Below, piece after piece: positions 9,863 to 19,175 of a stretch of 64,000 nucleotides of DNA. Under the pieces are notes generated by a model. It was not told the DNA's origin. It searched no databases and worked only from the letters and a program-made list of their open reading frames with translations. The position numbers and the translations under genes are program-made. Positions within the stretch are counted from its first letter, which is position 1, and each line of letters starts with the position of its first letter. Source of the DNA: Williamsia deligens (GTDB lineage Bacteria > Actinomycetota > Actinomycetes > Mycobacteriales > Mycobacteriaceae); assembly GCF_024171765.1 (NCBI RefSeq), contig NZ_JAMTCI010000002.1, positions 310,001-374,000 of the forward strand, in the 5' to 3' direction.

Positions 9863-10069
9863 ATGTCAGACGTCATCAGCACCCCCACGATCTCGATGCC
9901 CCTCACTGCCGCCGATCGCTGTGACCGGTGCAGCGCCGCCGCACGCGTGCGTGCGACGCTCCCCGCCGGTGGAGAACTCTTCTTCTGCCGTCATCACTAC
10001 AACGAGCACGAGGCCCGTCTCGCCGATCTCGGCGCCACGGTCACCGCGGACTCGGAGGAACTCGTCTGA
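9863..10069 (+). CDS. small Cys/His-rich protein (DUF7455-like)
   Basis: The 68-residue protein has a conserved-looking core, L-T-A-A-D-R-C-D-R-C, then G-G-E-L-F-F-C-R-H-H. The CxxC pair and the C-x-H-H group could bind one zinc ion. This pattern matches a small actinobacterial family found next to sigA and sigB, usually named only by a DUF number. The ATG at 9863 follows GGAGGA at 9854-9859. A longer frame from 9743 lacks a better site. Its function is unknown. Confidence 0.75.
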   Translation: MSDVISTPTISMPLTAADRCDRCSAAARVRATLPAGGELFFCRHHYNEHEARLADLGATVTADSEELV

Positions 10070-10091
10070 GCGAACTCCTCAGTCCCGACCG

Positions 10092-10126
10092 GTGGCGGTG
10101 ATCGTGCTCAGCACGGTCACCGCCAC
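10092..10126. terminator. hairpin between convergent genes
   Basis: The arms GTGGCGGTGA...CGTGC and GCACG...TCACCGCCAC form a nearly perfect stem around a three-base loop, with one bulged base. It follows the DUF7455-like gene and overlaps the stop codon of the convergent helicase gene. Confidence 0.65.
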
Positions 10127-11970
10127 TGTCGTAGGGCACTGATCCGTTCCCGCAGCTGCTCCGCCGACGCCATGGCCGTGGGTGGGCCGCCCAAGGTGGA
10201 CCGCAGTTCGTTGTGGACCACGCCGTGAGGCTTGCCCGTGCGGTGATGGTGCATGGCGACGAGGCTGTTGAGCTCCTTGCGCAGTGCGGTCAGCGCGGCA
10301 CCCGTGGTCGCGTCCGACCGGGCGGGCGCCTCCTCCGCCGCGGGCGCCGAGCGCGTCGCGATCTGCTCGGACTGTCGCGTGCGCAGCAGGTCGCGCATCT
10401 GACTGGCGTTGAGCAGACCGGGGAGACCGAGGTAGTCCTGCTCCTCGTCGGTACCGGCGAACGTCGCCGTCCCGAAGGACGAGCCGTCGAAGATGACCTG
10501 GTCCAGCTCGGCGTCGGCATGCAGCGAGACGAACGCCGGGTCGTCGTCCCCGGGCTCGTCCTGCTGCTTGTTCGCCGCCGCGATCAGCTCGTCGTCGAGG
10601 CCGGTGGACTCACGGTGCGGCTTGCCGAGCACATGGTCGCGCTGGGCCTCGAGTTCGCTTGCCAGCCGGAGCAACACCGGCACCGACGGCAGGAACACAC
10701 TCGCGGTCTCCCCCGCACGCCGGGAGCGGACGAAACGGCCGATGGCCTGCGCGAAGTACAGCGGGGTGGACGCGCTCGTGGCGTAGACACCGACCGCCAA
10801 CCGCGGTACGTCGACACCCTCGGACACCATGCGCACCGCGACCATCCACCGTGCGTCGGACTCGGCGAACTCCGCGATCCTCGACGACGACGTCGGGTCG
10901 TCGGAGAGGACGACCGACGGGGCGCTGCCCGAGATCGCCTCCAGCAGTTCGGCGTAGTCGCGGGCGGTCTTCTGGTCGCCGGCGATGACGAGACCCCCGG
11001 CATCCGGGACACCGGAGGCGCGCAGCTGGCCCAGACGGGTGTCCGCCGCGCGCAGGACCGCGGCGATCCAGTCACCGTGGGGGTCGAGCGCGGTGCGCCA
11101 CGCGCGCGCCGTGTGCTCGGCCGAGAGTGGCTCACCGAGGCGGGCCGTGAACTCCTCCCCCGCGTTGTTCCGCCAGCTGGCCTCGCCCGAGTACGCCAGG
11201 AACACCACCGGGCGCACGACGCCGTCGGCGAGCGCGTCGGAGTAGCCGTAGCTGTGATCGGCCTTGGACCGGAGAGCCCCGGTGCCGTCGGGCTCGTAGG
11301 TGACGAACGGGATCTGCGAGTCGTCGGAGCGGAACGGCGTCCCGGTGAGCGCGAGCCGCCGAGTCGCGTCGGAGAAGGCCTCGCGGATCGCGTCGCCCCA
11401 CGTCTTCGCGTCGCCGCCGTGGTGGATCTCGTCGAGGATGACCAGCGTGCGCCGGTTCTCGGTCCGCACACGGTGGCGGGCGGGATGCGCGGCGACCTGG
11501 GCGTAGGTGACGACGACACCGTCGAAGTCGGCACTGGTCACACCGGTGGTGTTGCTGAACCGGGGGTCCAACGACAGCCCCATCTTCGAGGCCGCCTGCG
11601 CCCATTGGTATTTCAGGTGTTCGGTCGGCGCGACGATGGTGACCGTGTCGACGGTCCGGTCCAGGAGGAGCTCGCACGCGATCCGGAGACCGAACGTCGT
11701 CTTGCCCGCGCCGGGCGTGGCCACGGCGAGGAAGTCACGCGGCTTGCCGGCGAGGTACTTGGTCAGGGCGCGACGCTGCCAGGTTCGCAGCGACCCGCCG
11801 GTGTCGAAGACCCTGCTCTGCGAAATCGAAGCTCCTGCGTGTCTGTCGGTGATGATTGGGAGACGCTCCCACCCGCCGCGTCTCCCGCTGACGACCGCGG
11901 TCGATGGTACCCGGCCGGACAGTCCCGCCCGACACTCCCCGCGGGGCGTCCGACGAAGCGCGGCGGTCAT
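10117..11970 (-). CDS. DEAD/DEAH-box superfamily 2 helicase
   Basis: This is an SF2 helicase with type III restriction-like (ResIII) N-terminal lobe. It has a Q-like W-Q-R-R-A segment, Walker A T-P-G-A-G-K-T, Walker B D-E-I-H-H, motif III-like L-T-G-T-P, and helicase C-terminal motifs including R-M-V-S-E-G-V-D-V and Q-A-I-G-R-F-V-R-S. A C-terminal extension has no known domain. The start is uncertain. The ATG at 11970 (617 residues) has no ribosome-binding site, and residues before the first helicase motif look unconserved. An AGGAG lies five bases before an ATT codon at 11826, which would give 569 residues. Its substrate is unknown. Relatives sit near sigA in other actinobacteria. Confidence 0.8.
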   Translation of the reverse strand: MTAALRRTPRGECRAGLSGRVPSTAVVSGRRGGWERLPIITDRHAGASISQSRVFDTGGSLRTWQRRALTKYLAGKPRDFLAVATPGAGKTTFGLRIACELLLDRTVDTVTIVAPTEHLKYQWAQAASKMGLSLDPRFSNTTGVTSADFDGVVVTYAQVAAHPARHRVRTENRRTLVILDEIHHGGDAKTWGDAIREAFSDATRRLALTGTPFRSDDSQIPFVTYEPDGTGALRSKADHSYGYSDALADGVVRPVVFLAYSGEASWRNNAGEEFTARLGEPLSAEHTARAWRTALDPHGDWIAAVLRAADTRLGQLRASGVPDAGGLVIAGDQKTARDYAELLEAISGSAPSVVLSDDPTSSSRIAEFAESDARWMVAVRMVSEGVDVPRLAVGVYATSASTPLYFAQAIGRFVRSRRAGETASVFLPSVPVLLRLASELEAQRDHVLGKPHRESTGLDDELIAAANKQQDEPGDDDPAFVSLHADAELDQVIFDGSSFGTATFAGTDEEQDYLGLPGLLNASQMRDLLRTRQSEQIATRSAPAAEEAPARSDATTGAALTALRKELNSLVAMHHHRTGKPHGVVHNELRSTLGGPPTAMASAEQLRERISALRQWR

Positions 11971-12055
11971 CGGGGACGATGGGCCCATCGCCTCCATCGA
12001 CCACACCACCGCCGGGCCATCCGTCACGACGACGTCGTCGACGGCGGGTCCCCCC

Positions 12056-13042
12056 GTGGTACGCACGCTGCCCCGCCTGGTGTGGCGCACGATCGTCAAG
12101 GCCTGGGACGACTCGATCTTCGGCATGTCGGCGCAGGCCGCGTTCTGGCAGACGCTGTCGCTGCCGCCGCTGCTGCTCGGGGTCCTGGGCAGCATCGGCT
12201 ACGTGGGCGACTGGTTCGGACCGGGCACCACCGACATGATCCGCACCCGCATCATCAGTTTCGCCGGACGCACGTTCAGCGACAACGTCGTCGCCGAGAT
12301 CATCACGCCGACGGTCAACGACGTCCTCGCCCGCGGCCGCGGTGAGTTGATATCGCTGGGGTTCGTGCTGTCGCTGTGGTCGGGGTCGTCGGCGATGTCG
12401 AGCTTCGTCGACTCGATCAACAAGGCCCACGACCAACACCACGTGCGCAATGCGGTGTGGCAACGGATCTTCGCGTTGAACCTCTATATCGGGTTCCTGA
12501 TCGTCGCGACCTTCATCCTGCCGTTGGTCGCACTGGGTCCGACGTATGCGTCCGACGTCGCCCCCGAGTCGTGGCAACCGGTGAGCTCACAGATCATCCG
12601 CATCGGGTACTACCCGGCGGTGGCCGTACTGCTGATCCTCGGCCTGACGACCCTGTACCGGATCTCGCTCCCGAAACCCCTGCCGTGGCATCGGCTCGTC
12701 GCGGGCGCGGTGCTCGCCGCGGTCGTGTTCTGGTTCAGCAGCGCCGGACTGCGCATCTACCTCGGGTCCATCACCAAGACCGGGTACTCCTACGGGGCGT
12801 TGGCGACACCGATCGCGTTCCTGCTGTTCACATTTTTCCTCGGCTTCGCCATCGTCATCGGAGCCCAGTTCAACGCGGCCATCCAGTCGATCTGGCCGAC
12901 CTCCGGCCCGACGCACATCGAGCAGGTCCGCGGATGGGTGACCCAGCAGACGACGGACATCACCGATCAGCTGCGCGCGGTGCCCAAGAAGCTGCAGACG
13001 GGGCCGATACGGCGACCGCCGCGCTCGGATCGCGACGAGTGA
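12056..13042 (+). CDS. YihY/virulence factor BrkB family membrane protein
   Basis: The 328-residue product has six predicted membrane helices in the YihY/BrkB arrangement. The family signatures are A-F-W-Q-T-L-S near residue 27, S-L-W-S-G-S-S-A near 107, and A-L-A-T-P-I-A-F-L-L-F-T-F-F near 250. The family was once called ribonuclease BN in error and its function is unresolved. It corresponds to Rv2707. The GTG at 12056 is the only reasonable start giving the family length, though its ribosome-binding site is weak. It is divergent from the helicase gene. Confidence 0.83.
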   Translation: MVRTLPRLVWRTIVKAWDDSIFGMSAQAAFWQTLSLPPLLLGVLGSIGYVGDWFGPGTTDMIRTRIISFAGRTFSDNVVAEIITPTVNDVLARGRGELISLGFVLSLWSGSSAMSSFVDSINKAHDQHHVRNAVWQRIFALNLYIGFLIVATFILPLVALGPTYASDVAPESWQPVSSQIIRIGYYPAVAVLLILGLTTLYRISLPKPLPWHRLVAGAVLAAVVFWFSSAGLRIYLGSITKTGYSYGALATPIAFLLFTFFLGFAIVIGAQFNAAIQSIWPTSGPTHIEQVRGWVTQQTTDITDQLRAVPKKLQTGPIRRPPRSDRDE

Positions 13043-13079
13043 GGGCGGACGGCCGAGCGCGAACGGTCGGGACCGTGGC

Positions 13080-13322
13080 TCAGTCCTTCTTCATCTTCTC
13101 GTAGATCTTCTTGCACTTCGGGCACACCGGTGATCCGGGCTTCGGCGACTTGGTCACCGGGAAGGTCTCCCCGCACAGCGCGACGACGTGGGTGCCCATG
13201 ACGGCGCTCTCGGCGATCTTGTTCTTCTTCACGTAGTGGAAGAACTTCGGCGTGTCGTCGTCGGTCGTCTCGTCGGTGTCGACGTCGGGGCGTTCGATCG
13301 TCTGGGTACCCATGCGTGTCAT
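13080..13322 (-). CDS. DUF3039 domain-containing protein
   Basis: The 80-residue protein is acidic at the N-terminus. It has the DUF3039 pattern K-F-F-H-Y-V-K-K, a central C-G-E-T-F, and a C-terminal C-P-K-C-K-K-I-Y, so the three cysteines and a His may bind zinc. The function is unknown. It matches Rv2708c, which also sits between the YihY and DUF3099 genes. A second ATG three codons in is an alternative start. Confidence 0.88.
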   Translation of the reverse strand: MTRMGTQTIERPDVDTDETTDDDTPKFFHYVKKNKIAESAVMGTHVVALCGETFPVTKSPKPGSPVCPKCKKIYEKMKKD

Positions 13323-13430
13323 TGTGCCTGATGCGAGCGGGTGCGGAGCACCGCGCCGTCGACCCCGGCGAGCATTCCCCGCACCGGTGTGTTACTGGCG
13401 ACGATGCGCTGGTGAACAGAAAGTGCAACA

Positions 13431-13802
13431 GTGGAGTACGTGGCACACGAAGAGGCACGAGAAGCGATCCTGATCACCCAGGCGCAGCCCTCTCAGGAGG
13501 ACCAGCAACGAGCACGGGTGCGCCGCTACCTCACGCTGATGGCGTTCCGTGTGCCGGCGCTCGTCCTGGCCGGCATCGTCTACGGCGCCACCGGGTCCGG
13601 GCTGTTGGCCCTCGCCGTCATCGCCCTGTCCATCCCCCTGCCGTGGGTCGCGGTGTTGATCGCCAACGACCGGCCGCCGCGGGAGAAGGGCGAGGTCCGT
13701 CAGTACAAGTGGTCGGGCGAGCACACCGCACCCGCCATCGCCGCGACGCACCACCGCGAGCTCGGTGAGGGCGACTACCGGATGTACGACCACGACCGGT
13801 GA
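13431..13802 (+). CDS. DUF3099 small membrane protein
   Basis: The 123-residue protein has the DUF3099 start (I-L-I-T-Q-A) and two membrane helices at about residues 37-54 and 59-79. The C-terminal tail is polar and His/Tyr-rich. Its role is unknown. It corresponds to Rv2709 just before sigB. Its stop overlaps the GTG of the methyltransferase gene by four bases, so the two are probably cotranslated. Confidence 0.83.
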   Translation: MEYVAHEEAREAILITQAQPSQEDQQRARVRRYLTLMAFRVPALVLAGIVYGATGSGLLALAVIALSIPLPWVAVLIANDRPPREKGEVRQYKWSGEHTAPAIAATHHRELGEGDYRMYDHDR

Positions 13803-15295
13803 CACACCCCGCCGGCGACGTCGACCGACTCGTCGACGTCGCCCCCGCTGTCCGTGACGCCTTCGATCGGCACGGTTTCGACGCCGTCGGTGTCCTGACC
13901 GTGCTCGGGGACGACGTCCACGCCGCGCTCGGTCGCGGTGAACCAGTCCCGGTCCGCCGGGCCTGTCGGGATGCAGGCGAGCTCGGCGTCCTGATCCGCA
14001 TGATGCTCGTGCACGACACCGTCGGCCGCTCGGAGGCGTCGGCTGCCCTGGGTATCACCGACCTCGACCATGCGGTCTCGGTCGGACTCCTGGAGAACCA
14101 CGACGACGGCGTCCGCGCCGCCGTCGACGTGCGCCCCCTCGACGCCGGGCACGGCACCCGATGGATGGTGTCCGACCTCGACGGCTCGATGCGCCCTGTC
14201 GACATCGCCGAGGACCACGTCCTGGGCGTCGGGCACGCGTCGCTGTCGCTGCTGCGAGCGCACATCCCCGCGCGCGGCCGCACCCTCGACGTCGGCACCG
14301 GGTGCGGGGTGCAGGCAGTCCATGCGCTCGACTCAGCCGAGCACGTGACGGCCACCGACATCACCGCCCGCTCTCTCGCGTTGACACGCGCGACCATGGC
14401 CCTCAACCGCATCGGTCCCGACCGGTACGACCTCCGGGAGGGACCGTGGTTCTCCCCCGTCGACGGTGAGCGCTTCGACAGCGTCGTCGCCAACCCCCCG
14501 TTCGTCGTGGGACCGCCGACCGTGACGCACAGCTACCGGGACTCCGGTCTCGACCTCGACGGTGCCAGCGAGATCATGGTGCGCGGTGCACCCGACCACC
14601 TCGCTGAGGGCGGCACCGCGTGCATGCTCGCGTCCTGGGTGATCACCGGCGGCGACTGGCGCGACCGCGTCGCGTCGTGGATCCCCGATCACGGTGTGGA
14701 CGCGTGGGTCGTGCAACGCGACGTCGCCGATCCCGCCCTGTATGTCGGCACGTGGCTCCGTGACGCCGGGTACGACCCGCGCACCGGCGCCGGTGCGGCG
14801 ATGGCCGATCGATGGCTCGATCACCTCGACGCGGCCGGCGTGGCGGGGATCGGCTTCGGGTTCGTCTTCGTCCGGTCCACCGGGGAGCCCACCGATCTGC
14901 TGTGCGAGGAGCTCTCCCACGCTCTCGACGACCCCCTCGGCGACGAGGCGGACGCGTACCTGCGGCGGGCGGCCTGGCTCCGCGAGACCGACCTCATGTC
15001 GTCCCGTCTCGCCGCGGCCGACGACGTCGCACTCCACCGCGTGTGGACTCCCGGCGACCCCGACGATTCGTGGTCGGAGGTCGCCACCCGACTGGTCCGC
15101 ACCTCGGGTCCGCGGTGGTCCCATGACGTCGACGACCGGGTGGTCTCCCTGGTCGCCGGACTCCGTCACGACGGGCTCGCCGTCGCCGACGTGGTGGACA
15201 TCCTCGGCGCCGCGCACGGCGAGGAGATCGACACCGGTGCGGTCACCGCGGTGATCGCAGACCTCGTCCGTCACGGACTGCTCATCCCGGGCTGA
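13799..15295 (+). CDS. class I SAM-dependent methyltransferase, N-P-P-F type
   Basis: The 498-residue protein has an N-terminal helical part of unknown fold (about 1-150). A Rossmann methyltransferase domain follows, with motif I L-D-V-G-T-G-C-G-V-Q-A near 163 and motif IV V-A-N-P-P-F-V-V-G near 230. The N-P-P-F signature is typical of enzymes that methylate exocyclic amines or amide nitrogen: RNA guanine or adenine methylases, or PrmC-like glutamine methylases. The domain order resembles the RsmC/RlmG type, but the substrate cannot be decided. A C-terminal part of about 150 residues is unassigned. It overlaps the DUF3099 gene by four bases and precedes sigB. Confidence 0.8.
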   Translation: MTHPAGDVDRLVDVAPAVRDAFDRHGFDAVGVLTVLGDDVHAALGRGEPVPVRRACRDAGELGVLIRMMLVHDTVGRSEASAALGITDLDHAVSVGLLENHDDGVRAAVDVRPLDAGHGTRWMVSDLDGSMRPVDIAEDHVLGVGHASLSLLRAHIPARGRTLDVGTGCGVQAVHALDSAEHVTATDITARSLALTRATMALNRIGPDRYDLREGPWFSPVDGERFDSVVANPPFVVGPPTVTHSYRDSGLDLDGASEIMVRGAPDHLAEGGTACMLASWVITGGDWRDRVASWIPDHGVDAWVVQRDVADPALYVGTWLRDAGYDPRTGAGAAMADRWLDHLDAAGVAGIGFGFVFVRSTGEPTDLLCEELSHALDDPLGDEADAYLRRAAWLRETDLMSSRLAAADDVALHRVWTPGDPDDSWSEVATRLVRTSGPRWSHDVDDRVVSLVAGLRHDGLAVADVVDILGAAHGEEIDTGAVTAVIADLVRHGLLIPG

Positions 15296-15391
15296 GGGGC
15301 GTCGTCGGCGGCCTCTCAGCAAGTTCTCAGACCGGGTCTCGCATCCTGGCTGGTCAGAGGGGCGCGGTCCGAGAAAGTGAACAACCTTTCC

Positions 15392-15420
15392 GGGAACTAT
15401 TCGGCCCCCGGATGCCGTTG
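15392..15420 (+). promoter_or_regulatory. SigE/SigH-like promoter of sigB
   Basis: GGGAAC at 15392-15397 and CGTTG at 15416-15420, with 18 bases between, match the -35/-10 pattern of stress ECF sigma factors. RNA would start near 15427, about 30 bases before sigB. In M. tuberculosis sigB is driven by SigE, SigH and SigL from such a site. Here it is inferred from sequence alone. Confidence 0.65.
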
Positions 15421-15457
15421 TACCGGGTGAAGACGCCACGCTCGCGAGGAGGCCGAC

Positions 15458-16450
15458 ATGCCCAGCACCACCGCCACGACCACCAGGCCCGCTGACACCG
15501 TTCGCCCGCAGATGACCGATGCCGACCTCGACGCGCAGAGCCCCGCCGCCGATCTCGTCCGTGTCTACCTGAACGGGATCGGCCGGACAGCACTGTTGAA
15601 CGCAGAGCAGGAGGTCGAGCTGGCCAAGGCGATCGAGGTCGGCCTCTACGCCAAGCACGTCCTGGCCACCAAGAAGCGTCTGTCCGCCGTCAAGAAGCGC
15701 GACCTCGCGCAGCTCGTCCGTGAGGGCGAGTCGGCGCGGTCGCACCTGCTGGAGGCGAACCTGCGCCTGGTGGTGTCGTTGGCCAAGCGGTACACCGGTC
15801 GCGGCATGCCCCTGCTCGACCTGATCCAGGAGGGCAACCTCGGACTGATCCGTGCGATGGAGAAGTTCGACTACGCCAAGGGATTCAAGTTCTCGACCTA
15901 CGCCACCTGGTGGATCCGTCAGGCGATCACGCGCGGCATGGCGGATCAGAGCCGCACCATCCGGCTCCCCGTCCACCTCGTGGAGCAGGTCAACAAGTTG
16001 GCCCGTATCAAGCGTGAGCTGCACCAGCAGCTGGGTCGTGAGGCGACCGACGACGAGCTCGCCGCCGAGTCCGGCATCCCCGCCGAGAAGATCGCCGACC
16101 TGCTCGACCACAGCCGCGACCCGGTGAGTCTGGACATGCCGGTCGGATCCGACGAGGAGGCGCCGCTGGGCGACTTCATCGAGGACGCCGAGGCCACCTC
16201 CGCGGAGAGCGCCGTCATCGCGGGGCTGCTGCACACCGACGTCCGCAGCGTGTTGTCGACGTTGGACGAGCGGGAGCAGCAGGTCATCCGGCTGCGCTTC
16301 GGTCTCGACGACGGGCAGCCGCGCACCCTCGACCAGATCGGCCGTCTGTTCGGTCTGTCGCGGGAGCGGGTCCGTCAGATCGAGCGCGAGGTGATGGTGA
16401 AGCTGCGTCAGGGCGATCGCGCCGAGCGCCTGCGCGCCTACGCCAGCTAG
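15458..16450 (+). CDS. sigB: principal-like sigma factor SigB
   Basis: This group 2 sigma factor of 330 residues is closely related to SigA in this window but lacks its long N-terminal extension. It has region 1.2 ([11 protein letters not shown]), region 2 with [15 protein letters not shown] and [14 protein letters not shown], region 3, and region 4 ending [11 protein letters not shown]. SigB controls general stress and stationary-phase genes in Mycobacteriales. The ATG start follows GAGGAGG about five bases upstream. It is followed by a strong hairpin and is separate from ideR because of the inserted pat-acuC pair on the other strand. Confidence 0.95.
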   Translation: MPSTTATTTRPADTVRPQMTDADLDAQSPAADLVRVYLNGIGRTALLNAEQEVELAKAIEVGLYAKHVLATKKRLSAVKKRDLAQLVREGESARSHLLEANLRLVVSLAKRYTGRGMPLLDLIQEGNLGLIRAMEKFDYAKGFKFSTYATWWIRQAITRGMADQSRTIRLPVHLVEQVNKLARIKRELHQQLGREATDDELAAESGIPAEKIADLLDHSRDPVSLDMPVGSDEEAPLGDFIEDAEATSAESAVIAGLLHTDVRSVLSTLDEREQQVIRLRFGLDDGQPRTLDQIGRLFGLSRERVRQIEREVMVKLRQGDRAERLRAYAS

Positions 16451-16460
16451 TCGCTACAGA

Positions 16461-19175
16461 TCAGCTCAGCCTTCTCGGCCCGGTGTCCGTCCTCGACGGC
16501 ACCGGGCCGAGTCGTATGCGACCCGAGAGCACCGTCGCTCCGTCGGGCGCGGCGAGTACCGGATCCAGAGCCAGCTCGCGGATCTCGGGCAGGTCGTCGG
16601 CGAGCGCCGACACCCGCAGCAGGAGCTCGCCGATCGCGTCGCGGTCGACGGCCGCCTGCCCACGGAACCCCGTCAGGAGCGGCGCCGCGCGCGGCGCGAC
16701 GAGGAGTTCCTCCGCGTCGGCGGCGGTGAGCGGGACGGCTCGATGGGCGTGGTCGCCGAGCAGTTCGAAGGTGGGTCCCGCGAGTCCGAACGAGATGAGT
16801 GACCCCAGGGACGCGTCGTCGCGGACGCGGATGACGACGGGAACGCCCCGTGCGGCCATGCGCTGGACGTGCAGGGCGTGCTCGCCCGTCACCGCGACCA
16901 GCTCGTCGAACGCGGCGCGGACGGCGTCCGGCCCCGGGAGATCGAGCCGCGCGCCCTCGCCGTCGAGACGACCACGCCACGCGGGCGACACCGCTTTCAC
17001 CGCCACGGGGTACCCGACCGCGTCGGCCGCCGCGACGGCGGCGTCGATGCCCTCGACCGAGCGGAACGGCGCCACCACGATCCCGTAGGTGGCGAGCAGT
17101 TCGGCCGACGCGACCTCGTCGAGCGCCCGGTCGGTGTCGCCGTGGGACACCGCCTCGCCCCACAGGTCGGCGACCATCGTCCGGGCGCGGTCGGTGTCGA
17201 GCCCGTCGGGGCGCACCACCTGCGACTCCGGACGGGCACGCCACCGCGCGTGCCGCCACGCCCGACCGACCGCGGCCGCCGCGCGCTCGGGCCCGGGATA
17301 TGACGGGACCGACCCCCGCCCGGCCACGTCGCCGTCGTAGACGGTCAACGCGTCGGGGATGCCCTCGACGCCGAGGAACGTCGAGACGACGGTCTTCCCG
17401 CAGTCGCGGGACGCGGACACCAGGGCGCGCGCGTAGCTCTCGACACCGACGGCCACCGGTGGCACGAACACGGCGATGACGGCGTCGACCCCGGCGTCGG
17501 TGGTGGCGGCGCGGACCGCGTCACCGAACTCCTCCACCGAGGCACCCGGGCCGAGATCGGTCTGTGCCACCACCGTCAGGCCGAACGGCTCCCCCGCGTC
17601 GGCGGCCAGCACCCCGAGGACCGTCGAGTTCCCGACGACCGCGACGCGCGGACCCGCCGGCAACGGCTGGTGGGCGAACACCGTGGCGCAGTCGAAGAGG
17701 TCAGCGATGGTGTCGACCTGGATGACACCGGACTGCTCGAGCACGGCGCGCGCACTCTCGTCGTCGATGCCCGAGTCGCTCCGGATCTGCGACGGCGCCA
17801 CCGCCGTCCGTCCGGACTTCACCGCGACGATCGGCTTGTTGCGCGACACCCGCCGCGCGAGCCGCGAGAACTTGCTCGGGTTACCGAAACTCTCGAGGTA
17901 GAGCAGGATCACGTCGGTCGCGGGGTCGGCGTCCCAGTACTGCAGGAGGTCGTTGCCCGACAGGTCGGCACGGTTGCCGGCGGACACGAACGTCGACAGA
18001 CCCAGTTGACGACGGGCGGCGGTGTCGAGGATCGCGATGCCCAACGCGCCCGACTGGCAGAAGAAGCCGACCCGACCGCGCCCGGGGACGCGCGGGGCGA
18101 GGGTGGCGTTGAGGGCGACGGCCGGGTCGGTGTTGATGACGCCCAGGGCGTTCGGGCCGACGAGCCGCATGCCGTGCGCGCGGATCTCGTGGACCAGCGT
18201 GCGCTGGGTGATCTCGCCCGCGGGACCCGCCTCGGCGAACCCCGCGGACACCACCACCATCGTCTTGACTCCCTTGGCGAGGCAGTCCTGCAGCACGTCG
18301 CCGACGGTGTCGGCGGGGACGGCCACGATCGCGAGGTCCACCGGGTCGGGGATGTCCCGGACCGAGGGGTAACTGCGGATCCCGCGCACGGCGCGGGCCT
18401 CGGCGTTGACCGGGTACACCGGGCCGACGAAGCCGCCCGCGATCACGTTGGCCAACAACGCGTTCCCCACCTTGCGGGGGTCGGTCGACGCCCCGATGAT
18501 CGCCACCGAGTCCGGTCGCAGCAGGTTCGCGACGCTGCGCGCCTCGGATCCCAGTTCGCGGGCGTTGCGGACGGCCAGCAACGCGTCGGTCGGGTCGATC
18601 GCGAACTCGACGTGCACCGTCGACCCGTCGAAGCTGCGGTGCAGCGCGTACCCGGCGTCGCGGAACACCGACAGCATCGCGCGGTTCTCGGCCAGCACCT
18701 CCGCCTCGAAGAGGGTGAAGCCGTTCTCGGCGGCCGCGCCGGCGAGGTGCTCGAGCAGGACGGTCCCCAGTCCCCGCCCCTGGTGGTCGTCGGCGACGAC
18801 GAACGCCACCTCCGCCGCCTGCGGCCGACCCGCCGCGGCGAGGCTCTCGTAGATACCGACCGCGATGATGCGGCCGCCGAGCAGTGCGACGAGCGCCACC
18901 CGGTCGTGGTGGTCCACGCCGGTCATGTGCGCGACGTCGCGGGCCGACATCTCCGGGTACGGCCCGAACCACCGCATGTACCGGGTCCGTTCGGACAGAC
19001 CGGCGTGGAAGGCGACCACACGGTCGCCGTCGGAGGGTGAGATCGGGCGCAGGTGCACGGTGCCGCCGTCGGAGGCGAGGACGTCGGCCGTCCAGTGCCG
19101 GGGGAACGGCGCGCCGCTGTCCTGTCGTGTGCGCGCGATCGGGCGGTCGGTGGTCCTGTCGGTGTCCTCAGTCAC
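16461..19175 (-). CDS. GNAT-acyl-CoA synthetase (NDP-forming-like) fusion, Pat-type protein acetyltransferase
   Basis: The 904-residue protein has an N-terminal GNAT domain (about 35-200, acetyl-CoA loop Q-G-R-G-L-G near 132). A CoA-binding domain (220-345), two succinyl-CoA-ligase-like domains (365-640) and an ATP-grasp domain (about 690-900) follow. The segment around 461-470 reads P-S-Q-I-R-S-D-S-G-I where active ADP-forming synthetases have a phosphorylated His in S-H-T-G. This loss is a mark of Pat-like protein lysine acetyltransferases, which silence acetyl-CoA synthetase. The GTG start overlaps the acuC stop by eight bases. The GNAT domain is N-terminal, as in actinobacterial enzymes. 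Confidence 0.82.
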   Translation of the reverse strand: MTEDTDRTTDRPIARTRQDSGAPFPRHWTADVLASDGGTVHLRPISPSDGDRVVAFHAGLSERTRYMRWFGPYPEMSARDVAHMTGVDHHDRVALVALLGGRIIAVGIYESLAAAGRPQAAEVAFVVADDHQGRGLGTVLLEHLAGAAAENGFTLFEAEVLAENRAMLSVFRDAGYALHRSFDGSTVHVEFAIDPTDALLAVRNARELGSEARSVANLLRPDSVAIIGASTDPRKVGNALLANVIAGGFVGPVYPVNAEARAVRGIRSYPSVRDIPDPVDLAIVAVPADTVGDVLQDCLAKGVKTMVVVSAGFAEAGPAGEITQRTLVHEIRAHGMRLVGPNALGVINTDPAVALNATLAPRVPGRGRVGFFCQSGALGIAILDTAARRQLGLSTFVSAGNRADLSGNDLLQYWDADPATDVILLYLESFGNPSKFSRLARRVSRNKPIVAVKSGRTAVAPSQIRSDSGIDDESARAVLEQSGVIQVDTIADLFDCATVFAHQPLPAGPRVAVVGNSTVLGVLAADAGEPFGLTVVAQTDLGPGASVEEFGDAVRAATTDAGVDAVIAVFVPPVAVGVESYARALVSASRDCGKTVVSTFLGVEGIPDALTVYDGDVAGRGSVPSYPGPERAAAAVGRAWRHARWRARPESQVVRPDGLDTDRARTMVADLWGEAVSHGDTDRALDEVASAELLATYGIVVAPFRSVEGIDAAVAAADAVGYPVAVKAVSPAWRGRLDGEGARLDLPGPDAVRAAFDELVAVTGEHALHVQRMAARGVPVVIRVRDDASLGSLISFGLAGPTFELLGDHAHRAVPLTAADAEELLVAPRAAPLLTGFRGQAAVDRDAIGELLLRVSALADDLPEIRELALDPVLAAPDGATVLSGRIRLGPVPSRTDTGPRRLS
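16474..16511. terminator. terminator after sigB
   Basis: A 12-bp perfect stem, CTCGGCCCGGTG (16474-16485) with its complement at 16500-16511, encloses a second five-bp stem CCGTC/GACGG. It lies 24 bases after the sigB stop and inside the last codons of the convergent pat-like gene. Confidence 0.75.
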
